Shown: piece after piece, positions 54,050 through 62,903 of the stretch
How the letters are laid out: each line of letters begins with the position of its first letter
Position numbering within the stretch: the first letter of the stretch is position 1
Assembly (NCBI GenBank): GCA_963815185.1
Contig: CAWFGC010000003.1
Location: 248,001 to 312,000 of the forward strand
Origin: SHZL01 sp963815185
GTDB lineage: Bacteria > Pseudomonadota > Gammaproteobacteria > Xanthomonadales > SZUA-36
Direction of reading: 5' to 3'
Length of the DNA stretch: 64,000 nucleotides
Program-made: the position numbers and the translations under genes
The notes under the pieces: generated by a model
The model's database searches: none
The model's input: only the letters and a program-made list of their open reading frames with translations
What the model was told of the DNA's origin: nothing

Positions 54050-54577
54050 TCACGGGCAGGTGACGACCAGGCGTCCCTCGCCAAGTCGTTTTTCCGTGTC
54101 CGCACTGGTGTCGAGTTCATTGAAAATCACCGTCCAGCTGACCTCGGACCCGTCGACCGCTGCCGGCTCAGCCCCTTTTGTCGAGGCAAACCGCATTGCG
54201 AAAATTTCCGTTGGACCCGGAATGTCAATAGTGGCAGTAGTCTGAAACCACTTACCGTCAAGAAAAAACTGTGACATCTTGAATTCGCCGCGCGGGTCGC
54301 TGCCCGTGAGGTCAAACGTGCCGCTGAGCTGGAACTTGCATTCCGACACCTGGAAAGTGTAAGTCTCATCGCCGACCTCCAGCACACCTTCACCAGGTTC
54401 CGCGGAGCGTTGGGGGGCTTTCGGCAATGAGCTGTTTTCAGATGTTGAAACTGGGGTGGCGGTCTCCGCTGTTGTGACGGGGGCACGCTGCGCCGGAGAT
54501 TCATCGCCGCCGCAAGCCGTGAGAACGGCGGCGCAAAAGACAGCAATCGAACTCAAAGGAAGAGACGTCGGTGACAT
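54050..54577 (-). CDS. putative lipoprotein of unknown function
   Basis: A 175-residue protein with a lipoprotein signal peptide (SSIAVFCAAVLTACGG; lipobox LTAC, lipidated Cys at about residue 22), a low-complexity Thr/Ser/Pro linker, and a domain beginning VLEVGDETYTFQVSECKFQLSGTFDLTG and ending RLVVTC. Two Cys in the domain could form a disulfide. Start ATG 54577 is preceded by GGAGGA. The family was not recognised. It diverges from the next secreted protein; the 347-bp region between them (54578-54924) holds no gene, only GC-rich short inverted repeats near 54700. Confidence 0.75.
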   Translation of the reverse strand: MSPTSLPLSSIAVFCAAVLTACGGDESPAQRAPVTTAETATPVSTSENSSLPKAPQRSAEPGEGVLEVGDETYTFQVSECKFQLSGTFDLTGSDPRGEFKMSQFFLDGKWFQTTATIDIPGPTEIFAMRFASTKGAEPAAVDGSEVSWTVIFNELDTSADTEKRLGEGRLVVTCP

Positions 54578-54924
54578 TTTTCGGGTCCTCCGATTGTATT
54601 GCCAACGCACACAAAGCTGTCACACTCTACCCCAATGTTCCAAACTATTGAACCTTTGACCATATGGATTCAGGCTTTGTCAGCCAAAATCGATGCCGGT
54701 ACGGTCCGGCAAAGCCGGCCCAACTCGACCAGCCAGCTGTTCAATTTACTCCGTGTAATCTGAAAAATGTTGGGATGTTGCCTATACTCCATTAACAGCC
54801 TGGGCCGGGCACATGCCGTTGGAGATGCGAATTCAGCATTGAGCGAGCTTTCGTTGAACTAACGACATTCAATACTGACCAGTATATATTTCAACAGTGA
54901 CCCCGAACATTCCTGGAGATACAG

Positions 54925-55572
54925 ATGAACCGAAGTCAACTAATAAAGGCAATGCTCGTGCCGTTGTTTTGCCTTGCACCAGGTGTGTTGTTGGCGGAAG
55001 ACGTCAAAGACCCGTGCCCGTGGGTCCCGCGCAACGGGAAATGGAAATTGACTGCCGGGAAGATGTCAGTGGGTGGAATATGGACCCCACTTGGCGGGGG
55101 CGCCATGACTGTGACCGTCACGGTCCATGACTGCGGCGATAAGATCCAGATGGACAGCACGGACGTGGGAACAGTGGTCTTCAGGCTGCAGGAAGGCGGT
55201 TTCAGGCTTGCTGCGGACAAAATTCCAATACAACTCAAAGGTCCGAGGCAATGGTACAAAAGCACCGTCGATGGTCTACGTTATGAGCTGAGTCCGGAAG
55301 TTGGGGCAATTGTATGGGATACCCCCGAAGCCCAGATGGCCGAAGCGGCGGTGAGCCAGGATGGGTACAAGCAGGACGAACTCCAAAAACCACCGGAAAC
55401 GCTGAATCTTTTCGAGACCAATGTGTACAAGGCCGATTTCAGACCGGGTGTCGCCTGGTATCTGGATTACATCAACCAATTTGAGATGTACTCCGTCACT
55501 ACCACGCAGGGGGCCACTGTCACAGCGCCAGTTCACCAACAGTTTCATCACTGGACCTACTCAGGCAAATAA
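54925..55572 (+). CDS. secreted protein of unknown function
   Basis: A 215-residue protein with a clear signal peptide (AMLVPLFCLAPGVLLAEDV, cleavage after LLA). The mature part has a CPWVPRNGKWKLTAGKMS segment and no recognised domain or membrane segment. GGAGATACAG before the ATG is a good ribosome site. It is the first of three small exported-protein genes on this strand, spaced by about 50 bp and then by a 4-bp overlap or a 74-bp gap, depending on the start chosen for the third. A periplasmic location is expected; the function cannot be named. Confidence 0.75.
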   Translation: MNRSQLIKAMLVPLFCLAPGVLLAEDVKDPCPWVPRNGKWKLTAGKMSVGGIWTPLGGGAMTVTVTVHDCGDKIQMDSTDVGTVVFRLQEGGFRLAADKIPIQLKGPRQWYKSTVDGLRYELSPEVGAIVWDTPEAQMAEAAVSQDGYKQDELQKPPETLNLFETNVYKADFRPGVAWYLDYINQFEMYSVTTTQGATVTAPVHQQFHHWTYSGK

Positions 55573-55620
55573 TAATGCCAGGTCCAGCAGCGATTCATGC
55601 GGGATTTTGAGGCGACCAGG

Positions 55621-56274
55621 ATGAAAGCATGCAGCTACGGTTTTCTGGTTTTATTAGCCTTTCTGGTCGCTTGTGGCGACGGCACTGAAAACACGACGCC
55701 CGGTGAGGCGCTTGTGTCGCCGCCGAGCGAGCAAATTGCCAACGCACCGAGCAGCCAAGCGGCCTTTTTGCGTTCATTGCCGGATGCCTGTGCCTACCTG
55801 ACCGCTTCGCTGGCACAGGAACTACTACAGACTGAAGTGACCCAACGGCCGCCGGTGTCGAATAGCTGCGCCTACGTGGGCCCGGCTGGCAGCAGCCAGC
55901 ATATAGGCTTCAGCATGTTCCTGTGGGATCTGGACATGATGGATTCGAACACGGAATCGCCTGCTCAGCTACAGCAAAAATCCGGTTTATTCGCCCAGGG
56001 AAAAACTCCGGCGGCCACGCTGCACGATCTGGGCAACATTGCCTTTGTGTTCAACGAAGGCAGCAGCACTTCGCTCTTCATCTTGACCGGAATCGGCGGC
56101 ACGGCCGTTATGAGTGATCACATTGTTTCGGAACTGTCACTTTCCTATAGCCTGTCCGACTCCAATCGGACTGAAGAAGAACGGATGACACTGTTGCAAA
56201 ACATCGCGCGGGATCACCTCGCACGTATTGAGGCAATCGCCAGTACCACGCACGAGGGGCGTGCAGGGTCATGA
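55621..56274 (+). CDS. putative lipoprotein of unknown function
   Basis: A 217-residue protein with a lipoprotein signal (FLVLLAFLVACGDG; lipobox LVAC). The mature domain has a DACAYLTASLAQELLQTEV stretch and two further Cys, a pattern seen in DUF3558-like small lipoproteins, though I cannot assign the family. ATG 55621 is chosen because the signal peptide then begins normally; the frame extends to 55597. It stands between two other exported proteins, probably in one transcript. Confidence 0.72.
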   Translation: MKACSYGFLVLLAFLVACGDGTENTTPGEALVSPPSEQIANAPSSQAAFLRSLPDACAYLTASLAQELLQTEVTQRPPVSNSCAYVGPAGSSQHIGFSMFLWDLDMMDSNTESPAQLQQKSGLFAQGKTPAATLHDLGNIAFVFNEGSSTSLFILTGIGGTAVMSDHIVSELSLSYSLSDSNRTEEERMTLLQNIARDHLARIEAIASTTHEGRAGS

Positions 56275-56348
56275 AGCTCAGTGAAAATGCGGGATTGGAA
56301 AGCACCCAACCAGTTCTTGATTTTGGCACATCCCCAGGAGAACGAATA

Positions 56349-56965
56349 ATGGACCAGCGGGTGGCCGATCCAGCCAACTTTGGCAGCCATTGTCTTACAC
56401 GTGCTCGCCGATTCGCGTTGATTCTCTTATTGTTAGTGACTTTGGGGAACGGGATTGCCTGGTCGAATGATGAAGGCACTGAGGCCCAATCATCGGTTGA
56501 ACCCGCCACCAGGCCCGAAGACGCATGTGTTTCTGCTGACGGCCGCAATGTGTGCGTCGAACCTCCAACGCCTGACCAGTTGATTCATTTCACTCTTCCA
56601 AGCGTGGACTTTGGTGCCGTTGAAGTGGGCGAAAAAAGCCAGCTGGTGATTGTCAATCTGGTCAACCAGGGCACGCAGCCATTTGCCCTGGATTGTCAGA
56701 GCAGCGCGGTGCCCAAACAACCATTTTTTATTGAACTTGACTGCCCTGGACGCCCGGCTGGTATACGGCCTTCTTCGAAATCGAAGTGCTGAATCGTGAA
56801 TGTCTGCTTTCGAGGACCCTGCGTCAGGCACTGGGCCGGCCGGTAAGCCTTGAAATTGCCGACCCGATGTCATCGCCTGCATTGAGAGCCTGCCCGACCA
56901 AGCTGACGACTAACGGGTGTCCCTTTTATCGTCCCTTGTGTTCACCAAGCCCCCATTCCGCTTGA
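56349..56965 (+). CDS. exported protein of unknown function, one-base deletion near 3' end
   Basis: The protein starts at ATG 56349 after a strong AGGAGAACG site (an earlier in-frame ATG at 56271 overlaps the previous gene). It has a signal-anchor segment (FALILLLLVTLGNGIAWS) and a domain with ITLPSVDFGAVEVGEKSQLVIVNLVNQG-like repeats of Ig-type strands. The written frame ends at 56792. If one C is added to CCC 56744-56746, it continues WTPGWYTAFFEIEVLNRECLL to a stop at 56963-56965, about 205 residues. The shifted part reads like real protein and overlaps the 3' end of the convergent glycosyltransferase gene. No family was recognised. Confidence 0.6.
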
Positions 56966-58124
56966 GCGTTTCTTCATAAGCCGCCATCAAGCGGCCGTGG
57001 TTTGCCGTGCTGGAGAACTTTTGCTCGTAATCCTTTCGGGCGGCTGAGACCATCGACAAAACTTGCCTCTGATGATTGGCTGCCCATCGGACTTGCCGCG
57101 CGAACTCCTTAACACCCGAACCGGGATACACGAGTCCGGTTTTGCCGTGCACGACGGTTTCATGTCGCGATCCGAAATCGGATGCAATCACTGGTGTTCC
57201 CACGCTGAAACTCTGCGCGACGACAACCGGGCAGGGTTCATCCCAGGTGGACGGAAGCAAGGTTGCGATTGCGCCACGCATCAGCTCCGTCACCTCGGCC
57301 GGACTTTTCATCCCCAAGTAGTCCACTTCGGAGTGGGAGGCAGCAAAATCACGCACCTGCCGTTCCATCGGACCGGTACCCGCAATCCGCAGCGCTGCAT
57401 CCGGCAATTCCCGCCAGGCCTCGATCATCTGGCTGATTCCCTTCTGGTGACTGAGTCTGCCGGCAAAACAAAAATATCGACGCGCACCCTCACGAAGCCC
57501 CGGATCCGGAGCAAAACTGGGCTTGACGCGAACCCGCTGCGCTTCGATCCCAGCCTGGATGGCGACTGCACGCATCGACTCACTGGGCGCGAGAAAGGTA
57601 TCGATCGAGCGGTTCCAGGTATTCAACCGGGTGTGTATCGATGTGCAACTGGCCTTGACCAGACTGATAGCAAAGCTGTTCATGGTGCATCGATGCAGCA
57701 CGCCGGGCCAGCCGAATTTCTTGCCCACACACAGACTGCACGGATGTCCATTCCGGGTAAGAAAATCGCCGTTGCACGCCAGGCGATAGTTGTGCAGGGT
57801 CTGAACGACCGGAACGGCGGCGTCCCGGCAGGCCAGGTACACCGAAGGTGTCATGTGCGGCCAGATATTGTGGACATGGGCGATATCCGGCCGGAAATCT
57901 GCAATCTCGGCTGCGACCCTTTTGCGCCAATAGGAAGAGTATGCGCCTCCCACGTACCGCAAGCCCCTGATGACAATGGGTTGAGCCAGAACTGAAGGGT
58001 CCGTCTGCAGCATGTGCACACTTACGCCATGATCGCGCAGCGTCCCGACCTCCCAATCCACTATCGTGTTTTCACCGCTCGGTTCCGCCCGCGTATAAGC
58101 ATCGTGCAGGACCAGGATTTTCAT
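56910..58124 (-). CDS. glycosyltransferase family 4 protein
   Basis: A 404-residue GT-B fold glycosyltransferase. The N-terminal part begins MKILVLHDAYTRAEPSGENTIV. The C-terminal GT1/4 domain has RYFCFAGRLSHQKGI at about residue 241, then PSTWDEPCPVVVAQSFSVGTPVIASD with the nucleotide-sugar binding Glu region. A CSLCVG Cys pair occurs in the middle, as in several Wca/Wbx-type enzymes. ATG 58124 overlaps the stop of the epimerase gene (ATGA). It is the last gene of a seven-gene sugar cluster and probably adds the modified sugar to a lipid-linked surface glycan in the cytoplasm. Confidence 0.9.
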   Translation of the reverse strand: MKILVLHDAYTRAEPSGENTIVDWEVGTLRDHGVSVHMLQTDPSVLAQPIVIRGLRYVGGAYSSYWRKRVAAEIADFRPDIAHVHNIWPHMTPSVYLACRDAAVPVVQTLHNYRLACNGDFLTRNGHPCSLCVGKKFGWPGVLHRCTMNSFAISLVKASCTSIHTRLNTWNRSIDTFLAPSESMRAVAIQAGIEAQRVRVKPSFAPDPGLREGARRYFCFAGRLSHQKGISQMIEAWRELPDAALRIAGTGPMERQVRDFAASHSEVDYLGMKSPAEVTELMRGAIATLLPSTWDEPCPVVVAQSFSVGTPVIASDFGSRHETVVHGKTGLVYPGSGVKEFARQVRWAANHQRQVLSMVSAARKDYEQKFSSTANHGRLMAAYEETLKRNGGLVNTRDDKRDTR

Positions 58125-59056
58125 TGCAGGGAAGCGATGGTGCGCTGCAATCCGTCTTCCAGTGAAATTGCCGGCCGCCAATCAAGCATGGCGGATGTCA
58201 GCGCCGGATCAGCCACCCAGGGATAATCATCGTGCGGAGGCGCCGGGAATACACCCCATTGTGTTTCCGAAGCCGATGCAGTGAGCCGGGTGATAAGTGC
58301 GACGATGGTTTCGAGATCCGTTGCAACGCCCGATCCGGCATTGTAGACGCCGCCCGCCAACCGCTGTGCGTTTGCCGCTACTTTCAGATACAGCGCCGAA
58401 ACATCGTCAACGAACACCCAATCTCTTTTTATGTCGGGACGCGAAAGCGTGAGCGGTTCATTGCGCAAGGCCTTGGCGATCATCAAGGGCACAAGTCGCC
58501 GCGGGTGATCTCCGGGGCCGTAAGTCGAAAACAGGCGGATCGTCACCACCGGCCGGCCTTGAGTCGAGGCAACGGACTGAGCGTAAAGGGTGGCCGCCAA
58601 TTTGCTGATGCCATGCAGCGAGTCCGGACGGCAGTCCGATGCTTCCGCCAGTGCTTGGTGACCATTGGAGTACTCGAAGGAATCACCCGTAGACACCAAT
58701 GCCCGATAGTCGACCTGACCGCAAGCATCAACAAGATTGACCGTACCCAGAGTGTTTACCGTAATAAGGGCTTCTGCAGCCGCGGCAGAGCCCGCCACAA
58801 CCGTTGCCGCCGCCAGATGAAAAATATTTTCCGGCCGAACCTTGTGCATCACATCCTGCAGTCGCGAAGCATCCTCAAGCGGCGCGATGTGCCGGTGCGT
58901 TTGGGCAAGAACATCCTGCAGGCGCCAGAAGTTCGAAGTTTCACGGCACAGCAAATGCACTTCGAAACTGTCCCGCAGCAAGCGCCTGACCACGTGAGAA
59001 CCAACGAACCCGCTTCCACCCGAAACCAGGGCCACGCCTGGAATTGCCTGTATCAT
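58121..59056 (-). CDS. NAD-dependent epimerase/dehydratase, catalytic Tyr position His
   Basis: A 311-residue extended SDR. The Rossmann motif reads SGGSGFVGSH at about residues 12-21 (usually GGxGxxG). It is followed by the LVSTGDSFEY catalytic-Thr region and the RDWVFVDDVSALY segment of sugar-nucleotide epimerases. The expected YxxxK reads HGISK, so the catalytic Tyr is His (CAT instead of TAT). This could be a point change, a read error or a real variant. Start and stop overlap both neighbours by 4 bp. It probably modifies a nucleotide sugar for the glycan made here. Confidence 0.87.
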   Translation of the reverse strand: MIQAIPGVALVSGGSGFVGSHVVRRLLRDSFEVHLLCRETSNFWRLQDVLAQTHRHIAPLEDASRLQDVMHKVRPENIFHLAAATVVAGSAAAAEALITVNTLGTVNLVDACGQVDYRALVSTGDSFEYSNGHQALAEASDCRPDSLHGISKLAATLYAQSVASTQGRPVVTIRLFSTYGPGDHPRRLVPLMIAKALRNEPLTLSRPDIKRDWVFVDDVSALYLKVAANAQRLAGGVYNAGSGVATDLETIVALITRLTASASETQWGVFPAPPHDDYPWVADPALTSAMLDWRPAISLEDGLQRTIASLQ

Positions 59057-60036
59057 GCAAAGTACCTGTATAGCTTGTCTGCGGCCCGCATCGCCACCTC
59101 ATCCGGCACCTCAGGCCCAGTCAACAAATCGGTCATTTCACTCAGTAAAGCACGCACTTCTGCAGCCTGTTCCTTGCGCCAACCCGGCGGCGTCCAGGTG
59201 AGAAATTGCAATTCCTGCTCCCTCGCGCCGGTGTTGCGCTTGAATCGGATCAAGCCGGGTTGGTCATCGTCACTGGGTCCGAGATCCAGCGTGTGGCAGC
59301 CCAAGGAGACCGCCAGCCGCGCGCCTTCCCAAAGCAGCAAGTTATTGGGCCGTAGTGCGAGTTTACCTTGATCCGAAGCGCTGAACTTGTAGTACAAGAT
59401 CTCTCCACAGCGCAAATAAATGGTTGCCGCGATCAGCTGGTTTTGGTGATAAGCGCCCAGCGCGTGCCAGGCGCCAACAGCGCTGAATCGGCGCTGGATC
59501 GACTCGAAGAACAATGCCGGTTGCGCCAACAAACGATATTTGTTTTTCCGAACGGCTACGTGTAAGCGCAGAAATTCATGGATGTTCGACAGCGGGCGGA
59601 CCTGGACGCCCATATGCTGGGCCTTGCGAACCCCCCGGCAGAATACCGGCGCAATGCTTTCGGCCGGCAACGACAGGCGGTGCCACCTGGCGCGCTTGGA
59701 AACTTCGAGGTTCATTCGGCTGTTGAGCAGGCGCAACTGCACGGGCAGGCGGTAAGATTGAAGATGGGTTAATATGCATCCAGTTGAAGAGCCAATCGGA
59801 TCGCAGGCATCCGTAAACGGCAAAGCGACCACGCGCGGCCCGGCAAGGTCGTTAAGAACACAGTATGGAATGCCCGCAGCCTCGCCGCTCACGCAGGCCC
59901 TGATCCCGAACCCATAACAGTCTTCAATGGCCTGCAGCCAGGGCAGCGAATGAAACAGCCCCGCATTCGGCTGCCTCATCAGTTCTGTCCAGCGCCCATC
60001 GGTCAGCGGATCGATGCACTCAATGTTCGCGCTCAT
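59053..60036 (-). CDS. GNAT/FemAB-like acyltransferase
   Basis: A 327-residue protein with the FemAB/acetyltransferase_6-type pattern: FHSLPWLQAIEDCYGF near the N-terminus, VRKNKYRLLAQPALFFESI in the middle, and YHQNQLIAATIYLRCGEILYYKFSASD with NNLLLWEGARLAVSLGCHTLDLG in the C-terminal GNAT fold. These proteins transfer acyl or aminoacyl groups. In a sugar cluster the substrate is most likely an amino sugar made by the upstream aminotransferase. ATG 60036 overlaps the dioxygenase gene by 17 bp, and the stop overlaps the epimerase ATG by 4 bp. Confidence 0.83.
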   Translation of the reverse strand: MSANIECIDPLTDGRWTELMRQPNAGLFHSLPWLQAIEDCYGFGIRACVSGEAAGIPYCVLNDLAGPRVVALPFTDACDPIGSSTGCILTHLQSYRLPVQLRLLNSRMNLEVSKRARWHRLSLPAESIAPVFCRGVRKAQHMGVQVRPLSNIHEFLRLHVAVRKNKYRLLAQPALFFESIQRRFSAVGAWHALGAYHQNQLIAATIYLRCGEILYYKFSASDQGKLALRPNNLLLWEGARLAVSLGCHTLDLGPSDDDQPGLIRFKRNTGAREQELQFLTWTPPGWRKEQAAEVRALLSEMTDLLTGPEVPDEVAMRAADKLYRYFA

Positions 60037-60859
60037 AGACCTGTGCTGTCCGCGTGATCGCCGAGGTGCAAAGGGGCACAAAGTAATCCGCGTGCACCCC
60101 TCGCGACCATTGCACTGGTGCCAGTGAGTTGGCGATGCGAATATCCGTTGAGAATCGCGTGTGCGGCCCTTCGTTCACACCACCACCGTGCACCAGCGAA
60201 AGGCCGAAAACGGCCGCTTGGCCTAGACCCAGCGCCAGCGGTTCCGCCCGTTCATCCAATGCCGGATCGAGCAAACGCGGAGCGTATGGAAAGCCGAGCT
60301 GATGTCGGGGTGAGCGAATCACGACCTCCTGGCTTTGGCTCTGAACGAACGGGTAGGCAGCGTCCGGCTCGAGATGCGATCCGCTGATCACACGCAGAGC
60401 TGAAGCAGCACTCATTTCGGTAAAGGGTATGAGCAAGGATACTTCGTAAGGACTCGCTCCGTAATAGGTGTCCCGGTGCAGGGGCACGGCATCGCCACGC
60501 TCTCCTGGCCGCACCGCGCGAAGATAGGGGTAACGCTGCACGTGAAGATCGTGCCCGACCAGCCGCTTCAGCAAATCGACATTTGCCGCAATGATCTTGC
60601 GCCCCCAGTCCTGCGTCCAATAGCGTTGCGCCAACTCGAACAACGCAGTGATGTAATGTTCCTGGTCTTCGATATGCTGGTGAAATTCATCAAGCGCGGA
60701 CAGTTTCGCCAACCCGCTCCGTTGCAAATGGTCCAGCAGCAGGTCGCGCACTTCAAATACCGGTGCAGGATTGGGAAGATCGATAATGACCCATCCCTTT
60801 TCGGCCAGGGCCACATCCATGACATCAGCTGTGACGGCAGATGTCGCACCCCGGGTCAT
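60020..60859 (-). CDS. phytanoyl-CoA dioxygenase (PhyH) family 2OG-Fe(II) oxygenase
   Basis: A 279-residue non-heme iron oxygenase. The facial triad is visible as HRD in VPLHRDTYYG at about residues 128-137 and a distal His in SLVHGGGVNEG, with the 2-oxoglutarate-binding Arg in PHTRFSTDIRI. Such oxygenases occur in some surface-carbohydrate clusters, where they hydroxylate or oxidise a sugar or its acyl group. The gene sits between the epimerase (ATGA overlap) and the acyltransferase, so its product is probably made in fixed ratio with them. The exact reaction is unknown. Confidence 0.85.
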   Translation of the reverse strand: MTRGATSAVTADVMDVALAEKGWVIIDLPNPAPVFEVRDLLLDHLQRSGLAKLSALDEFHQHIEDQEHYITALFELAQRYWTQDWGRKIIAANVDLLKRLVGHDLHVQRYPYLRAVRPGERGDAVPLHRDTYYGASPYEVSLLIPFTEMSAASALRVISGSHLEPDAAYPFVQSQSQEVVIRSPRHQLGFPYAPRLLDPALDERAEPLALGLGQAAVFGLSLVHGGGVNEGPHTRFSTDIRIANSLAPVQWSRGVHADYFVPLCTSAITRTAQVYEREH

Positions 60860-61821
60860 AGCATTGTCCACCACTCCACCATGCGTTTGAGGCCTTCTTC
60901 CAGACCGACCTGAGCTTCAAAGCCCAAAATTTCTTTGGCACGGCGGGTATCCGCAACCCGCCTGGGCACGGCTGTCAGTGATCGCTCGGCTCCATATTCG
61001 ATCGGCAATTCCGATTGCATCACCGACAACAGCGCATGCGCCAACTGCTCGAGACTGGTTTCGGTGCCGCTGGCAATATTGCACACTACTCCGGGTGCAT
61101 CCGTTTGCGCCGCCAGCACCAGAGCACGCGCAACATCATCGACGTAGATGAAATCCATCGTCTGGCTACCGTCGCCAAATATCAGGGGCGGCTTGCCGGC
61201 CGCGATGCGTTCCATCCAGCGAATCAGCACCTCGGTGTACTTGCCCTGGGTATCCATGCGCGGGCCGTAGACATTGAATGGCCTCAAGGCAACGTAATTC
61301 AGCCCGTACATTTCCTGAAACGAACGATACAGTCCTTCGTTGAACATCTTGGCTGCACCGTACAGGGTATTGTTGTCGTAGGGATGATGGTCTTCACGGG
61401 TCGGAAATTTCCCGGCCATGCCGTAGATGGATGCTGAAGATGCCGCGACCAGTTTACCCACCCCGGCCGCAACGATTGCCTCGACAACATTGAAAGTTCC
61501 ATCGACCATCACTTCCAGAGCCAGGCGGGGTTCCTCAGCACATTGGGTCAGGCGTATCGCGGCAAGATGAAATACCAGGTCCACGCCTTGCACCGCCCTG
61601 GACAGGGCCGCGCGATCCCGCACGTCGCCCTCCATGAGGGTCACGTGGCCGGAGGACTGCGAATCAGCCAGATTTTCTACACGGCCGCGGCTGAGATTGT
61701 CGTAAATCAGAATCTCGTCGACTTCAGCCGAAGCCAGGCGATCCGCCAGGTGTGATCCGATCAGGCCGGCGCCACCGGTAATCATTACACGAGCTCCGTG
61801 CAGCGTGCTGCTTTCTGTCAT
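60856..61821 (-). CDS. NAD-dependent epimerase/dehydratase (nucleotide-sugar)
   Basis: A 321-residue extended SDR with GGAGLIGSHLADRL at the N-terminus, the catalytic SSASIYG and YGAAK motifs, RPFNVYGPRMD and FIYVDDVARAL, the standard pattern of UDP-sugar 4-epimerases and 4,6-dehydratases. All catalytic residues are intact, in contrast to the paralogue at 58-59 kb. ATG 61821, preceded by GGAGAATGG and overlapping the aminotransferase stop (ATGA), is preferred over ATG 61827. It acts on the nucleotide sugar in the cytoplasm. Confidence 0.92.
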   Translation of the reverse strand: MTESSTLHGARVMITGGAGLIGSHLADRLASAEVDEILIYDNLSRGRVENLADSQSSGHVTLMEGDVRDRAALSRAVQGVDLVFHLAAIRLTQCAEEPRLALEVMVDGTFNVVEAIVAAGVGKLVAASSASIYGMAGKFPTREDHHPYDNNTLYGAAKMFNEGLYRSFQEMYGLNYVALRPFNVYGPRMDTQGKYTEVLIRWMERIAAGKPPLIFGDGSQTMDFIYVDDVARALVLAAQTDAPGVVCNIASGTETSLEQLAHALLSVMQSELPIEYGAERSLTAVPRRVADTRRAKEILGFEAQVGLEEGLKRMVEWWTML

Positions 61822-62903
61822 TTCCATTCTCCAAGGGCCGTCGCTACCCTGTCGACTTCGTCCGGCGTCAGTTCCGGATACACCGGAATTGAAAGTGTTT
61901 CCCTGGCCGCTCGCTCCGCTTCAGGGAAATCGCCTGCATGGTAACCAAATCCGTTCCAGGCATCGATCATATGCATCGCTTTTGGGTAGTGGATCGAGGT
62001 CTCGATGCCATGCTTATGAAAGTGCTGTTGCGCCGCGACCCGATCCGGCGCCCGAATCGCATAAATATGATACACGTGGCCGGCCCAGGGCATCACCGGC
62101 GGCGCCCGTTCTTCGAGCACGCTGTTGTAGCGTGCAGCATGGGCGCATCGCTGTCGGTTCCATTCATCGAGGTGGCGAAGCTTGACACCGAGCAATGCCC
62201 CCTGGAGGCTGTCCATTCTGAAATTATAGCCCTTCATCGTCTGCTGACCCTGTGGGTCGAGGCCCCAGTTGCGGGCGGCTCGCGCGGCATCTGCCCATCG
62301 GCGATTCCGGCTCAGCAGCATGCCGCCTTCACCGCATGCGCCCAGATTCTTGCTGGGGTAAAAACTGAAACAAGCCACGTCAGCCAGGCTGCCGACCTGT
62401 CGGGCCTTGTAGCTGGCGCCATGCGCATGAGCAGCATCTTCGATCAAGCTCAGTCCATGCTGCTCTGCAATATTCGTGATCGGGTCCATATCGGCAGGAT
62501 GGCCATAGAGGTGCACGGGTATGATGGCACGCGTTTTAACGGTCACAGCACGCTCTATCGCTTCGGGATTGAGCGTGAATGTTGACGGGTCAATGTCGAC
62601 CAATACCGGGCGCGCACCGACATACTCGATTGCTGCGGGCGTGGCGATGAAGGTAAATGCACTGGTAATGACTTCGTCACCAGGCCGCACTCCGGCAGCT
62701 AACAGAGCGAGGTGCAGTGCGCTGGTTCCAGAATTGACGGCCACGCCAAACTCGACTTCACAATAGGCAGAAAAAGCCTGTTCGAATTTCCCAACACTGC
62801 GGCCAAGAATGAAATCCGCCTGTTCGAAAACATCGCGCATGGCGGCCTCCAATTCTTCTTGTAGGCGCGCATTTTGCTCACGCAAATTGGCCAAGCCGAT
62901 CAC
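61818..62903 (-). CDS. DegT/DnrJ/EryC1/StrS sugar aminotransferase
   Basis: A 361-residue PLP-dependent aminotransferase. NSGTSALHLALLAAGV is the phosphate-binding region, EDAAHAHGASYKARQVG holds the PLP-contacting Asp, and FSFYPSKNLGACGEGG contains the Schiff-base Lys (about residue 186). It transfers an amino group to a keto-sugar nucleotide. It is preceded by a Gfo/Idh/MocA oxidoreductase, the pairing used for 3-amino sugars (oxidise, then aminate). The start is GTG 62903, overlapping the preceding stop (GTGA). Confidence 0.93.
   Translation of the reverse strand: MIGLANLREQNARLQEELEAAMRDVFEQADFILGRSVGKFEQAFSAYCEVEFGVAVNSGTSALHLALLAAGVRPGDEVITSAFTFIATPAAIEYVGARPVLVDIDPSTFTLNPEAIERAVTVKTRAIIPVHLYGHPADMDPITNIAEQHGLSLIEDAAHAHGASYKARQVGSLADVACFSFYPSKNLGACGEGGMLLSRNRRWADAARAARNWGLDPQGQQTMKGYNFRMDSLQGALLGVKLRHLDEWNRQRCAHAARYNSVLEERAPPVMPWAGHVYHIYAIRAPDRVAAQQHFHKHGIETSIHYPKAMHMIDAWNGFGYHAGDFPEAERAARETLSIPVYPELTPDEVDRVATALGEWK

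Noticed and set aside
57063..57995. A 310-codon plus-strand open frame opposite the glycosyltransferase
   Set aside because: The glycosyltransferase motifs and ATGA coupling on the minus strand decide the coding strand.
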